Positions 13,501 through 26,460 of a stretch of DNA of 64,000 nt are shown here, in pieces; within the stretch, counting starts at the first letter, position 1; every line of letters begins with the position of its first letter. This DNA is from Malurus cyaneus samueli (lineage: Eukaryota > Chordata > Aves > Passeriformes > Maluridae), in the NCBI GenBank assembly GCA_009741485.1, contig CM019218.1, positions 48,041,377-48,105,376 on the forward strand. Reading direction: 5' to 3'. Position numbers and translations under genes: made by a program. The notes under the pieces are model-generated. The model was given only the letters and a program-made list of their open reading frames with translations. It was not told the origin of the DNA and did not search any database.

Positions 13501-13681
13501 GCCATTTTCGAGGTCTTGAAACCATATAAGCAGAATAATTAAAAAAAATTAATCTACTTCCCAAAAATCCCACTAGCTTGGACAAACCACAGGAAGTGGG
13601 AAAGCTGACCAGGTCAGCTATAACAGGAGATCGCAGAGACCCAAGTTAGATTCCCTGAAGCAATTTGTAAATAAACATCCA
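10520..13681. other. Noncoding stretch, nothing firm
   Basis: No gene, RNA or recognisable TE is seen. Composition is ordinary and AT-rich. Minus-strand frames at 11910-12253 and 12287-12496 lack known domains and overlap one another. Confidence 0.6.
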
Positions 13682-13840
13682 TGTGTTCAGTGTAGGACCC
13701 TCACTACATGAAAGACACTGAGGTGCTGGAGAGAGTCCAAAAAAGAGCAACAAAGGTGGGGAATGGTCTGGAGCACAAGTCCTCTGAGAAGCAGCTGAGG
13801 GAGGTGGAGGTGTTTAGCCTGGAGGGAAGGAGGCTCAAAG
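13682..13840 (+). mobile_element. CR1 LINE fragment (end of ORF2 region)
   Basis: The segment matches the familiar CR1 text encoding the last part of the reverse-transcriptase ORF: CCCTCACTACATGAAAGAC, then GAGGTGCTGGAG, a GTCCAAAAAAGAGCAACAAAG-like run, GGTCTGGAGCACAAGTC and TTTAGCCTGGAGG. The reading continues to AGGAGGCTCAAAG at 13840 and then stops abruptly. The remaining CR1 3' region and tail are absent, so the copy is broken at both ends. It is inactive. Confidence 0.9.
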
Positions 13841-16800
13841 AAAAATCATTCCACCCTAGCGATGATCATGTTTAAACTCTGTTTGCCGCTAAGACATAGC
13901 ACCATTTCTCAAACCATGTGATTTGAAAGCTATGCTATATTCCCAAATTTAGTGCTTTCCCTCTTCTGATTGTTGGCATCCTCGTCATCGCAGTCTTTAA
14001 GTGTTTTGCTAACAGAAATAGACTTCTACTGAATAAAACAAGCAGACACTATCCTTCATAAACACAAACTACAAACTTCTTGCCATATAGGTCAGCTACA
14101 TGAAACCTATTATGAGACCTCAAAGGTTTTGCAGAATGAGAAAAAAATTGTGTGAAAATTAACTCCCTAAAATAAACAGCCTGTGCAAAACTTGGACCAG
14201 TGTATAAAAGAAATGTGCAAATACACTTTGCTTATACTATGGGATTAGGTTTTCCTCTGACACCTAATTAGAGATATTCAGAAAAAAAACCCACAAAAAT
14301 CATTCAGTGGTATTTTTGACAACTTTTGACCACTTTTAGTTATATGTAATTCAGAAACAGAAACAAATTTATGTTGGCGCCTGAACTCTCACATTGGTGC
14401 TTCTCCCCTCTTCATTTATGTTAAAATTACATCCAGATTTTTTTTTCACAAAATGCATTTCCTATTTGTATGGGAAAAGTCCATCTCCCCCAAGAATTTT
14501 TGTTATGTAATCTGTGAACAAAGATTTAAATATCTGAAGATTTTCGAGAAAATCTATTACATTACATTAAAAGGTTAGATTTGAAATTTTTGAGCATCTA
14601 CCACTTCTTTTGCATTTCTGTTGTAATTTCTGGCTGGATGTCTATTGCTAGCCTGTTAAAACTACTTGTCTGATGCCTTTTGAGAAACTGGCTTTCTGAT
14701 TAATAAAGAACTGTTTCACCAGTCTTGTCTATTCAACCAACATTTTCCTTACTTACACACATCTTTTCCTGTACCTATAACTCAAATGGTTTTGCCCTTG
14801 ACTTTGAGCCTCAGTATCCTCTGACAAAGTCAGCTACTGTTTCCAGTTGTGTCTAAATAAAATTGACTTAATTTGGATTGAAAAAAAACCCCAATTAAAT
14901 AATTAGAATATACCTCAATGTGAGTGATGTGTATTGTAGAAGCACTGGAAGATGGGGTTTGTTATGTGCATTCCCAACACCTTTCTCTCTTATCCTGGTA
15001 GGGTTTGGCTCTGCAGTGAGTCCTCACTGAGGCAGTTTCAGCTCATTTGGGAGAAGTCAGAGTTGCCATACTGGATGCTATCTTCCTTGGATGGCCCAGA
15101 GCAGGGGATCAATTCCCTTCCTGATCATTGCTATGCCTCACTCCATAAGGGCAAGGCCTTATGAAGGTCATATTTCTAAAGGTGACAGCACCTAACCTAC
15201 CAATGGAGAGAAAAGCCAGAGACACAGAAAGTCACGGTGCCCCACTGCAGAGGCCACAGTGGGAAAAGAGAGCAACCTCCTCACCTACCACGTGTACAGG
15301 TGCCCAAGGCACTTCTCATTTCAATTAGCCAGGTCCACACACAACTGAGAAAGTTGGAGTGTTATTGCTCTAATTATTCTGTTCCTTTTCTTTCTTTTTT
15401 CCTGCCTCCCTCACCCCTGGGCTCTTTAAAGAAAGCCTCCAGGAGCTTCCATTGAAGTGGGCTGAAAACAGTGTCAGTGGGGGCTGACTTCTGCAGCCCA
15501 GGCTGCTGTCACTAGTGACCTATTCATCAGCACCAGCACCAGCCTGGCTTTGTCCTCTGCTCCACTAAACAAACCAATGGCAGACTCGGTTCTGCTGCAG
15601 AAATATTGAGAATTAAATAAAGCACAAAGGGAGCAGGCAGCAGGGTTGAAACATTCAGTGGAAATAGGGGAGCTGGTCAATAAAAGGGGATGGAGACTGG
15701 ATCGAAAAGGGATGACTTACAATGGGATATGGCTAAAAAGAGGTCTACGCTATCCTGAAGGTCAAAAATGACAAAACATTGTGCTCCCAAAGCTGTCACC
15801 TTCTGCACAGTATGGAAGGATCTGGGTGCAAGAAGAAATGCAAAGCTAGCAGCTCAATATATAGGAAATGTACAAAGAAAAAAACCCATAAAGGGTCGAA
15901 TTCTACAATGCTTGCAACAAGCTGAGACCCCTGATCTCAATGATCAAAAAGAGTAAATGTTTAGAGTAGGTATTGGAAGGAAAGAGGAAAATGTTATGAT
16001 AAGGAAGAGTGAGATTTTGGCTTAGGGGTTCATCTCACACTTGGTACAGCTGGTTCCATTTCAAGACTCTGCCGTATTTTTCCTGTTGGACCAGAAGTGA
16101 GGCATTCAATCTCTGCAATTCAGTCCCCATCAGTGAAGAAATACTTAGAGAAAAGATATGACACATATTCTGTCTGTAGGGTACCCTAAGTTCAGCCATA
16201 TTCATGTAAAAGCAAAATAGTTTATTGAAATGGAAAGAAGCAAAAAAAAAATCTGTATTTTGAATTTGTCTATTTTGGAGGCATTTAAATGGATCACATT
16301 TACTCTTAAATAAGTTTTCAAAGCATTAAACTTCCATTCACACCTTTCTATCATTTTCTACCTTTGAGGTTCTGAATACAAATATCTGACTGGTGTCCAC
16401 TGAATACAGATATCTGAATGCTAGCCAGAGATTTTCTTCTCCACTCTTTCTCCACTTTTTTCTGCTTTACCTTCTGCTCCTGTGTCAGGTTCCAAAATGC
16501 CTTCTCTTCTGGAGACGATTAGAGGAGATGAGAAAGAGTAAAATTGTAATGCCTGTGGCTTTCCAAAAAAATAAGTTAAAACATTAATGATATTTGAGAA
16601 AAGCAATTTCCTCAGTTTAAAGGGGTTTGGCACATTTTCAGTGGAAAGGAAGGTTTTTTTCTTCCTTTCTTCTTTCACATAATTTCATTTAATTTAAATA
16701 TATATTTTCGTCCCTCACATTCCACAGAAAGAAAGAAGCCCAGAAGAGAAAAATAACTAGAGAAAACAGAATTTCTTCGGATATTAAAATACCTACATGC

Positions 16801-17168
16801 ATTTCAGCAATGTTTTTTTTCCCCTTGGAAATCTGAAATAAAACCCTGGACCCACACACCCATCATGAGAAAATGCATCTACTTAAACTCTGTTCTCGGT
16901 GACCAGCCTGGATAATCATAACAGAAGGCTCTGGATCCTGCAAATGGATTCCTATATCCATTGCTGAGGTGACTGCAGCCAGAGAAGAACACATCTTGTC
17001 TGCCTTCAGGTGGTAAAAGTCTTTCCTCTACCATGGTAAAAATTAAGGAAGGTGGATTCTTAAGGGGTGTACCACCAATAGTTGTCCTGGACAACTTGGA
17101 AAATCTGCCTGTGTCCTTGAAAGCTGTGTATGGATGGCACAAAGTTCACTGCCCCATGGATGAGCTGC

Positions 17169-17197
17169 TGTCCTGAATGCCCATCATAAAAAATGTG
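17169..17197 (+). repeat. Short dispersed direct repeat, copy 1
   Basis: This 29-base segment, beginning TGTCCTGAATGCCC and containing ATCATAAAAAA, recurs 697 bases downstream with one substitution (T to C at its position 26). The flanks of the two copies do not align. Confidence 0.9.
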
Positions 17198-17525
17198 CCT
17201 AGAAAATGCCCGTGCTGCCTAATCATCAGCTGCCTCTAACTAAGGTAGTTCCACAGAAACCAATTCCCAGCTCTGTCCTCAGAGTTTAAATGCTGGCCAC
17301 CTGGCTAGCAGTCTCACAAGTAGTAAAATAATTCAAACAGGTCAAGTTACCAACTCTGAAACAGTGAGGGGTTTTTTTTTGCTTCAAGCCACGGAGAGGA
17401 AAATTTCCAGTCTCCGTTCAGAATTGGCCATCATTATTAAATGCACACATGGATGGGCTTTTTGGCCATGATATAAATGACTTAAAGCTGTGATTCAAAT
17501 AGGTCTATAAAGTGCTTCTATGATG

Positions 17526-17563
17526 TTCCTCTCCCTTCTTTTTTCTTTTTCTTTTTTTTTTTT
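17526..17563 (+). repeat. Polypyrimidine tract
   Basis: This is a pure C/T run of 38 bases, ending in T10CT5CT-type blocks and a long T run. It may be low-complexity sequence or the remains of a tail of a retroposon on the minus strand, but no retroposon body is recognised next to it. Confidence 0.85.
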
Positions 17564-17865
17564 GAAACGGTCTCTGCTCCACTGTTCTTTGTAGAGATAA
17601 GCCCTTGAAAATCACCCTTCTTAAGGTGTAAACTTGGTGACTGTACATTATAGTAAAACATTTGATTTGTTATAGGCTAGAAAAATAGAGAAGTTGAAAT
17701 CTCTTCATGGTGTATTAAAGGTCACACAATTATAATAAAATCTTGCTCCAGCAGCTCCAGTCACAGACAAAATCAGTCTCAAATTTCCAGCGAACAATGA
17801 AGTCCCCACAGAGTTTCAGCTTCCCTGGGAAATCAGGGTATCTCAGGCTGTGTTGATTTTAAGAA

Positions 17866-17894
17866 TGTCCTGAATGCCCATCATAAAAAACGTG
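17866..17894 (+). repeat. Short dispersed direct repeat, copy 2
   Basis: Matches the segment at 17169-17197 in 28 of 29 positions, in the same orientation. The flanks differ on both sides. Confidence 0.9.
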
Positions 17895-19029
17895 TTACTC
17901 AACACAGTCACAGCTCTTTTGGGGTCCTCTGATTGAAAAAAAATGCTTCTTATTTTACATTTTACATTTGAGGCATGGCACTTTTCTAGCTCCAGGAACT
18001 TAAAGAGCAGCAAGCTCTACTCTGTTTGGGTGAGATGCCACAAGCTTGAATGTCATTTCAGAGCATGCCACACACCAAAATAAAATGATAGTAATAAAGA
18101 ACAAAAAACTACATCCTCACAATACAAACTAATCTTCTGCCTTCCCATCAAGCGAAGCATATTGACAACTGACAATAGGCAATTAATAGATTAATGAGTA
18201 TAGACCTTATCTGTCTACATTATGAGTTTATCTGGTTGTAACAGGATGAACACAACATGGGCCTGTGTTCACAGTAGTGCTGTCCCAGTAGAAATGAGAT
18301 CATTGCAGCAAGATATGAATGCAGTATTTTGATTACCAGGTATCACTCACTGGAACAGAACCCCCCACACTTGCACTTTATTCTATACATTTTTAAATTA
18401 TTCAAGGGCAAAGAGCAGAATATAATTTACTTGAGAGAGAATTAGAGGGAAAGGTTTTGAGAAAGCAGGAGAGATTAGGTTTTGATCCAGGGTTAAGACC
18501 ACTGCCTCTGGCACACACAGAATCTGTCAAGATAGGTGGTGGAATGTAAAAAAACCCTTTCCACCTAAAACTGAGTCTAAACTCAGTGATGTCTGCAATG
18601 CTCAATAATAAAATAAACTCTAAGAACTGTTTGATTACCCAAACAAAGATATAAATCACATAAACTAGTTTTCAACAGTTTTGACTAAAAAATGAGGCTG
18701 CTCTTTCTGATGGTGGTAAGTTCACTCACATCACGTATAAATTTGATCTGCATTATAACAGAGGTGCCCTGGAGGATGTTGTGCTTCACATGAATGAAAC
18801 CTGTGGAAAAGCAGACTTTCCAAATGACCAAGGTAGGAAGGCAAGCAAGGTGCGAATTTGGGGAGCCAGAGAATCAGTATCTCGATTGCACTGACATTTT
18901 CTCCCTGGCACACTTGCCAGTTACGTATCTCCCCAGCTCTGTGCTTTCTTGTTCACTATTTCCACCACAGAAGGAAGCCAGATTTACTTCTCTCATGCCC
19001 TGAGCCGAGTTCTGCCCGCTCCTCCTCGC

Positions 19030-19430
19030 ATGTGTAATCTAAGTTTTCTCGAGGGGTCCATTTGAACAGATAGAATGAATTTGTCCTTGATAGCACTGTA
19101 AAGTTTCAAAGGAAATATTGTGATGTTTTTGTGGGTTGGCACACACCATCTGCAATTTACTGTGTGGAAATTGCTGTCCCACTCCAGAATTATGCAGGCT
19201 CTCATAATGACTGATGGCACGAGGCAAATGCAGCAGGACAGTTGCACGCTGATCATTCTACACAATTTACTCTTAGAGTTTTTATTGCGCTTCTTTCAGA
19301 GCACGGGGCAGTTAAAAGAAAAACACCAGTGCAGTGAACTTTGGATCAAGATTGATGTTATTCCATTACAATACACTAGACAATAAGAAATTAGAGATTT
19401 ATTCTGATTTGAACTGAGCCTCCGTATGAA
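19030..19430. promoter_or_regulatory. Candidate conserved noncoding element
   Basis: This is complex, non-repetitive text with no TE and no simple repeats. It includes ATTATGCAGG, TCATAATGACTGATGG and TTATTCCATTACAATACACTAG-like segments. Overlapping short frames on both strands are not coding-like. The appearance is that of vertebrate noncoding conserved sequence; this is judgement by eye only. Confidence 0.38.
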
Positions 19431-22400
19431 AATGAAGCTGTATTCCTGACCATGACAGCCTCCTGGGAATGTGGCTGTGGAGGTTCCAGCCCTGCTGTCC
19501 CAGATATTACCAGCCCATGCAGAGCAACATGTGGCTTTGCCTCCCCATGTCAGGGCACAGCATCAGAAGCCACTGGGAAGTAATTCCAGCAGCACAGCAG
19601 GGCGATAGATATAGGCAGAAGCATTTAAACCAGAAAAGCAAAAATCACCACAAGGCATCTCAAAGCCTTATAGGCTTCTCTACACCTGGACCTCTGCTGT
19701 TTTAAAAAACTGCCGTGGGAAAGGGCTCAAAACTTCTGCATGTGTCTGTTTGGATGACAAAAAGAGCTATATGAGCCAGAAAAATACAGAATTGTTATAT
19801 ACTGCACTGAAAAGGGAATTCAGTTTGTGTCTCATTTTTAAGAGCTAATATTCTTTTATCTGATCAAATGGTAAACAGCATTGGTAAATCAAGTTTTGAT
19901 GGCATATGTATTTGCAAACAAAACTTTATATTCAACCTTTTCTAAGATGATCCCACAAATCTGTGTTGATATCCTCTGCGGTCACATTTTTTAAGAACCT
20001 GAAAAATAGAACAGCCTCCCATGCACTGCTTTAAACCATGTACATGCACTTCTACATTTCCTAATTGAATGGGACCTCCTAGGCATGCAGCAAAAAGCAG
20101 CTTTGGAAAATCAGTGTAGAGAGGGACAGAATGTTTTCCAAATGCTGATTTAATTCTGTTCTTGGGTATTCTATTTCACAGGAAAACAAACTACACTCCC
20201 CCACTGAGAACTGCAATGTGTCATTCAAACACATCCCTCATGCTTCAGGGATGACACGTTCATGGATGCCTCCCAGAGCACCCTGCTACACTAAGCTGAA
20301 ACTCCTGGGCCCTCTGAAAGGAAATGTGCAGACAGAATGGCACCAATTCTGTGAGATACCACATTCTATTAAACACACTCCTTCCATTGGCACTGCCTCC
20401 CATCGTTTTAGCTAAATGCCTCAGGACTAGTCTGGTATCACAGCCTTGTCACCTTGCTTTGTCATTCCTCTTCCCAGGGTTTGAGGAACCCTGAAACGCT
20501 GAAAGGCACAAAACCACTTGCACTATCCCCTGGCAAAACCAAGCCATGAGTGTTTAATGTAGCTTGGTACATTTGCTCCATATCTTATGGGGAGAGAAGT
20601 CCCAGGCGCTTCCCCCTGGCATTTTTTGAAAAATTCTTCAGTTTTATGGGTCAGTCTGGGACCTATCTTTTGTTGTTTCTGGGGAGAGCTGCTGAGAGAA
20701 AAATCAAGAAACATCCCCAGCCTGCATTAGTGGGAGATGCATCGAGATTAGAGGATGGAAAATCAGTTTGAGTGGTTGTGACTCCCTCATTTCTTTGATG
20801 CTATGAAGTGTAACATACCAAAGTGGTCGTTGCTGAGCTTTGGTGCTTATGGATAAAAAAATGGTGGAACTGAGGTGAGAAGTTTTGTGGTCACATAAAT
20901 TTACTTCAGTTCTTTAGGCAGGTGATGCCCACTTACAACATTTTCCATAAAGAAAAGTGAAAAAAAGATAAATGCCCCTGAACCTGTGTTTGAATGTGTG
21001 GACCAAAACTGCTTCACAAGGGAGCAAGGGGAAAAAAACAATGGTCAAGAGGCAACAATGCTGATTGCAAATAGACAACAGCCTCTCTTGACATAAAATG
21101 GTGCTGCTCCACTGAGGGCAGGGGAAGCAGCAATATTTTATCCTAGCTGAAAATATCTGAACACAACTGTTTGTTATTAATACATTAACATACTTAAACA
21201 TCTTCTTGAAGGAGTTAATGAAGTTATGCTTTGACCTTTGGACACATTTACTGCCTGCTATTTAAGACACAGGAACAAATAAGATCCTTTAAGAAGTGAA
21301 GCAACAGCAACCATTAACCAAAACTGAGAGATTGCAAGACTGTTTGAGCAGCAGTTGAACCAGATGGTCACCTTCCAAACTGGCATTGCAAAACAGGTGG
21401 GACAAAGGATTTTACATACACTTAAGCCAAAAATAACAGACAGAAGCCGACAAGGATGTTTGCTCAGGGATGCTTTAGATTCAATAGCAAATACATTAGC
21501 CATTATAGAATCTTTCCTATGCTCAGGAAAGGCAGTGGAACCTGAGCATGTGTTTTTGTTCTTTGCAAATAAACAGGATTACACCATGGGTAGAACTAAA
21601 TTTGGTATTAATTCCCTCCTTTCACCACTGATCCCTGCTGCTGTCTCCAGTCTTGAAAACCCACTGGCAATTTGGCTCAAAAGGACAGCACAGAAAAAAG
21701 AATCAGAAGCCAATTGAAGACAGCTACACACACATTCTCCTCTCTCCCCATCAAAACACAGCTCTGTTCTCCCAACCTCTTTGGCCCTCTGTTTTGGTCT
21801 GTAAAATGGAAATAAGAGGGCAGAAGAGAGTGAGAGTCACAGATCACAATCCCACTCAGTGAACTTTGGGAGAAGGAGCTCCCCTTCTGCTCTTCTGCAT
21901 TTTTACATCTGCAGTACCTCCCTTGTGGTAAATGTTACCTACATGGGGAATGTTGGGTTTAGTTCCATGCACAGAAGCTACTTCCACTTAAAATATTTGT
22001 GGGAAACCATGAGTTTCAGATGTGATGCTGACGAGCCTCAGTTAAAACAGAGGAGGTTTTAATACAAATATAAATCTCTTTACAAATATCAGACTTCGTG
22101 ACATAACATCATCTGTGAATGTAAAACAGCATAGGGTGGTGTTTTCCCTCAACAACAAAAATTTAAAATCAAATACCTTTTCCTTCAGATTCCCCATACT
22201 GATTTCTGAGAATCTAATGAAATACTGTATTTCATATTTGCAAAGTAGAACGTTTGCATATGCTTCATTAATTAGTTTGGCAAGGTCTCCATTACCAAAG
22301 GTGCATTTATTTTTACATAGGCTTCAGCAATCTGCCTTGGAGTTTTCAGTATTCATGTTTCTGCACTATTTGTGCCTNTATTTTAAAATTTTTAACAGAT

Positions 22401-23999
22401 CTTGGAATTTGTCATTCTGCTAAGTTTTCTAAAAATATCCTTCCAGAAAAACTTCCACTGAACTTGACTGGAACAGGAGAGGTGATGAACCCTTTTCCTT
22501 TTCTTGGAACTCCATCTCAGTCGGACAGCAACGCTGGCCATGCAATCTCAGCATCACATTTTCAGAAGAATTTTCAGTAGAACCAACTGTGAATTTTCAG
22601 ATGAAACTACTTCTCGTTGGAATACAACAGCTTGTTCAAACAGAATGTTTTGGGCTTTGACAACCTCCCAGCTCAACACAGAGAGGGATGTCTTGTGGGG
22701 CTCTTAAATCAACATTCTTTGGCAAGGGGATGATGGACTTCTTAAGTTTACTGTGACACCTAAGGAGCTGATTTCTCCCAGTTTGAACAGAAACAGGAAT
22801 AAGAAGTTGTTTTTCTGAAATCAGTGCTACTGAATTTCCTTTCCTTCTCCAATTCCCTTGTTTGCATCTCATCCCACACCCAAATATACCAATAAAGGTC
22901 TTCTGGCAATACAAAAATGTCAAATACCGCCTTCTTTGGCCTGGTTGCTGAGAGAAATAAGAGGGCTATGAGGAGGAGGGGGGAAGTACTGAGAGAAGTG
23001 ATGCAGCAGCGGACTCTAGAGCCTTCACACAGATTTGCCTGGCTGCTCAAGCACTGGACTGGCTTGAGAGCTTTTTCCATCAAGGTCCAGCCCACCTTTC
23101 ACTTTGGATTTTAGTACAGGAAAAAGCTATCCAATGCCAGTCACTTGTGGCAGTATCTATCATTACCTAACGGTACACAAGAGTACTCTAGAACACCCGA
23201 AGAAAACAGATGGGAAAACCTACATAAATAACTACAATGCATTAAACATCCAAAGGGCATATCCTCATGCAGAACCTGTCCAGTCTCTCCATAAATAATG
23301 ACATGACACGCTGAAAAATCTTCCTACATCTTAGAAAAATAAGGAGGAACACGGAATATATTGGAAGGGAAATGCAAAATGCAAGAAGGTTGGGAAGCTG
23401 CCTTCCTTATTTTTGCACAATTATTTTCCCTTTCTCACAAACTTAAGTATAAATTCGTGTATAATTGTGTTGTATTTCACTCTCTAGTGATCATTAAAAA
23501 TTCATTAAGTGTTTCTGAAGTTAGGAGCAACTTGCTGAAGGTTTATGTGCTTCCTCTAAGAGCTCCAAATCCATTCAGTCAAGGCAGAGGCAGGGGCTGG
23601 ACAACACGCTAAAACATAACATGGTCTGCCTCACAAAATGCACTGCACCTTCTGAAAACCAAGTGCCCCTTGGCCTCAATCCTGCCTGCTGTGCACTGTG
23701 TGCAGCCATTAAATAAAACCCCCAGCATTTTACTGAGCTTGGATGATCACACTGGACAACATAACAGGATCAATGCAGGGGATGAGGATAAGGACCAAAC
23801 AGCTCTGGAGATGTCCTGGTGAAGAGGAGTAAACAACAGACCTCCATAGAGAAGGGGGATAGAAAACTCAAATCACACTGAAATTTATCAGAGCTTAAAG
23901 CTGCTTACAATAATGGCTAAGGGTGAACAATTAATTTCAAACCAGGCCAAATTGAGGAAAAGAACCTTGATGCACACACCAATTTTGTTTCTCAAAGTC
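19431..23999. other. Noncoding stretch, nothing firm
   Basis: No gene or transposon is recognised. A single ambiguous base (N) lies at 22378. The 120-codon frame at 21355-21717 and its minus-strand partner at 21258-21503 resemble no family. Part of 21990-22300 is AT-rich and plain. Confidence 0.6.
22378..22378. other. Ambiguous base (N)
   Basis: A single undetermined nucleotide in the text TGTGCCTNTA. It indicates an uncalled base in the assembly and carries no biological meaning. Confidence 0.99.
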
Positions 24000-24560
24000 A
24001 AGAATTGCCTAATCAATAGTAGTGCTAAAAGGAGATGGGCGGCTCTCAGGGGTACCATTACAAAGAATTGCACTGGATTTTAGCCACCTGGCTCCCAATT
24101 GCTTTAATAGCTGTCACATGGCTAAAACCCAGTCTGAAGCTTTCAAAGTTTACCCCTCGGTCTTCCTGAGCATCCACTGCTGTCATGGGGCAAATGCAGA
24201 GCAGCAGGAGGGACTGCGGGATTTACTCCTGCATTGATCAGTATTAGAACGTGTCCAAGAATTTGCCCTGCTGCTGCAAGTGTCACTTACTGGGTGAAGA
24301 AAGGCAAAGCAGGAAAGGGTGACAGGGACGAGTGAGAGAAAGTGAAAGAAACTGTACTTAACCCCTCCCCTGTTGATGTGTTGATAGCAGCCTGCACCAG
24401 GTACTCACATTGCTGGCCTAATCCAATCAGCCCTCCTCTTCCATTAGCAAAAAATAAACTGGCACTCTTTAGGTAATGCTCTGACTGCTCCCCCCATCAC
24501 AAATTGTGCTCCAAATCTTAATGGAAAACCTTCAAGGAGTTTAAGGTTTTAAATCAAATA
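24000..24560. promoter_or_regulatory. Candidate conserved noncoding element
   Basis: Two non-repetitive blocks (about 24060-24240 and 24360-24560) read as conserved-type sequence. The first contains CAATTGCTTTAATAGCTGTCA. The second contains CCTAATCCAATCAGCCC and TCTTAATGGAAAACC, with a CCAAT-type and a bicoid-type TAATCC core. No exon or TE was found. Confidence 0.36.
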
Positions 24561-24901
24561 AAGAAGTATACGCAAGGAGAAAAATCTAATCAGAGGAGAA
24601 AGGGTTGGATTATACAGAAACTGTCCTTCTTTCCATTGTCACCAGCACTGAACTTTTCAGGAGCAGTAGCTGGAAAGACAGAAGGAGGCAGACGAAAGAG
24701 GAAGAAGGGGTTTCTGTCACGCTCCTGTTATATATAATTTTACAGAAGAAAATGTGGCATTGTGTCAACAGTATCTGGGCTTGACGTAGTTCCTGAGCCT
24801 AGTGGTCAGCTGTGGGATGGTGAGCACCCTGATAGCTATCTCAGCTTCCACAGCTCCAGAGCCTTCCAGGGATGAAGAGAGCAATGGGATTCAATTTGGG
24901 A

Positions 24902-25193
24902 GTCACAACTTGAGGTGGATGGGACCTTAAAAATCTCTAGACCAGGTACTCAGAGTGCCAACCTTGAACATCTCCAGGGATGGGGCATCCACAGCTTCTC
25001 TGGTCAACGTTTTGCCGTGCCTCACCACCCTGAGAGTAAAGGATTTCTTCCTAATGTCTAATCTAGACCTACTCTCTTCCAGTTTGAAGCCATTCCCCTT
25101 TGTCCTATCACTACGTGCCACTGGGAAAAATCCCTTTTGTGCCTTCTTGCAAACCTCCATTTAAGTACTGGAAGGCTGTTATAAAGTTTCCCC
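24902..25193 (-). mobile_element. CR1 LINE, 5'-truncated 3' end
   Basis: Read on the minus strand this is the CR1 ORF2 C-terminal region and 3' UTR. On the plus strand the diagnostic text is GATGGGACCTTAAAAATCT, then CATCTCCAGGGATGGGGCATC, TTTCTTCCTAATGTCTAATCT, TTGTCCTATCACTACGTGCC and TACTGGAAGGCTGTTATAA. The minus-strand frame at 24927-25160 carries a CR1-like stretch (RTKGNGFKLEE, then RLDIRKKSFTLRVVRH). Relative to the usual CR1 end, a segment between the 3' tail and CTAGACCAGG is missing, so the copy has an internal deletion. It is inactive. Confidence 0.95.
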
Positions 25194-25548
25194 AAATATT
25201 GACATGAAGAACAACAATTCAAAATGTTTCTATGTGGATTTTGTTGGGCAAAGGGAATAGAAAAATAAGTAAACCAAGGAACATAAAAAACCTAAATTGA
25301 AAAAAGCCTCACCCATACCAGAACAAAACCTGAGCCTGTAACTGAGGTTGAGTGAAAAAAAAGGAAAAATAAATAAAAAAGAGTATTTATGTACTATCAA
25401 CATTCCTGCCAGCCATTTAGAAGACTGAACAAGTAAAATTTAGATGGCCAATCATTAGATATTGGTTAGGAGAGAAGAAAGAGAATGACAAAATATTTCC
25501 CAAAAGGTTACATAATTGTAATGGGCATCCAAAAACTAGGAATGATTA

Positions 25549-25578
25549 TATATGTATATATGCATGTATATACATATA
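25549..25578. repeat. AT-rich inverted repeat (hairpin/cruciform)
   Basis: Two perfect 12-base arms, TATATGTATATA at 25549-25560 and TATATACATATA at 25567-25578, flank a six-base spacer TGCATG. It sits in a longer alternating purine-pyrimidine stretch (25545-25585). It is probably a decayed TA/TG microsatellite. Confidence 0.85.
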
Positions 25579-26039
25579 CACATATCAACCTGAACATACT
25601 TCATAGCATGGTCCCTTTTTATTGAACCCTACATCCATTATATGTACCTTAGAACAATTATTTAATAAAAAAAAACCAAAAAAAATAAACCAAACATAGC
25701 GTCCTGAGCCAAAGCAAACACTAGAAGAACCTGAGAGGATTGAGATTTCTGTTGAAATAAAGGACAGAAATCTGATAAGATGTTGCTACTTGCAAGTCTG
25801 ACCCAGAACTCATTAATTTGATAAGTTTTGAATCCAGCTGTGAGTGTGGGTTCTTGAGCCAGAGAGTACTGGTGACTGCTACTGTTATGGTGGCTTTTGC
25901 AGGATCTCTCCATAAACATTAGAGCCAAACCACATCAGTTCCCCTTAGTTGAGCTGGATTGGCACTCTCGAAATCCTAGTGCACAGGAAATGTTTAAATC
26001 CTCACATTTGAAGAGTAAGAGCAGCACAGAGCTCAGCTA

Positions 26040-26460
26040 CTGGCTAAATATGGCTCAAGAAAACTGAAGGTAATAGAACAGGCAGGAAAAGAAGAAACAA
26101 TGAGCATTAAAATGAATAGGGAAATGAATCAGAAAAAGGGTACAACATGGAAGGGAGAATAGGAAAGAGTATGAGAAAGTGGGGAAGGTGGGAATTAAAT
26201 TAATCAAAACCAAAAAAGAATTAAGGAAATGGAGACAATGAGAAACACGGGAGAGCACTTGAACTCACAAAGTAAAAACAAGCAAGAGGTGTACTGGAGG
26301 CAACAGAAGGAAATAGTGAGGCAATGAGAGAGCAAAAGAAAAGGAAAGGGGAAAGGTGTGAAAAGCTGAAAATGACAAGATGTAGGAAAGAAAACGGGAA
26401 AGAGGAAAAGGGAGAGAGAGAGAAGGAATTGTATAGGCAAAGGATCAGAAAGAGGAGAAC
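26040..26460 (+). repeat. Purine-biased tract
   Basis: Over about 420 bases the plus strand is dominated by A and G, with stretches such as GGAAAGAGGAAAAGGGAGAG (from 26397). The minus-strand frames here therefore translate to low-complexity Phe/Ser/Leu/Pro text and are not genes. It is not a clean microsatellite. Such asymmetry can support triplex structure or mark a decayed GA-rich repeat. Confidence 0.75.

Larger units (their letters stand above)
13841..19029. other. Noncoding stretch, nothing firm
   Basis: No gene or clear TE is seen. It contains A8-C3, A8-C4, A7-C3 and A7-C3 tracts (14282-14292, 14881-14892, 15878-15887, 18548-18557), a 38-base pyrimidine tract (17526-17563), and an isolated 29-base direct repeat (17169-17197 and 17866-17894). 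Short frames such as 16393-16678 and 16879-17142 are unrelated to any family I recognise. Confidence 0.6.

Noticed and set aside
24927..25160. 77-codon minus-strand frame
   Set aside because: It is the CR1 ORF2 end, already annotated as a mobile element.
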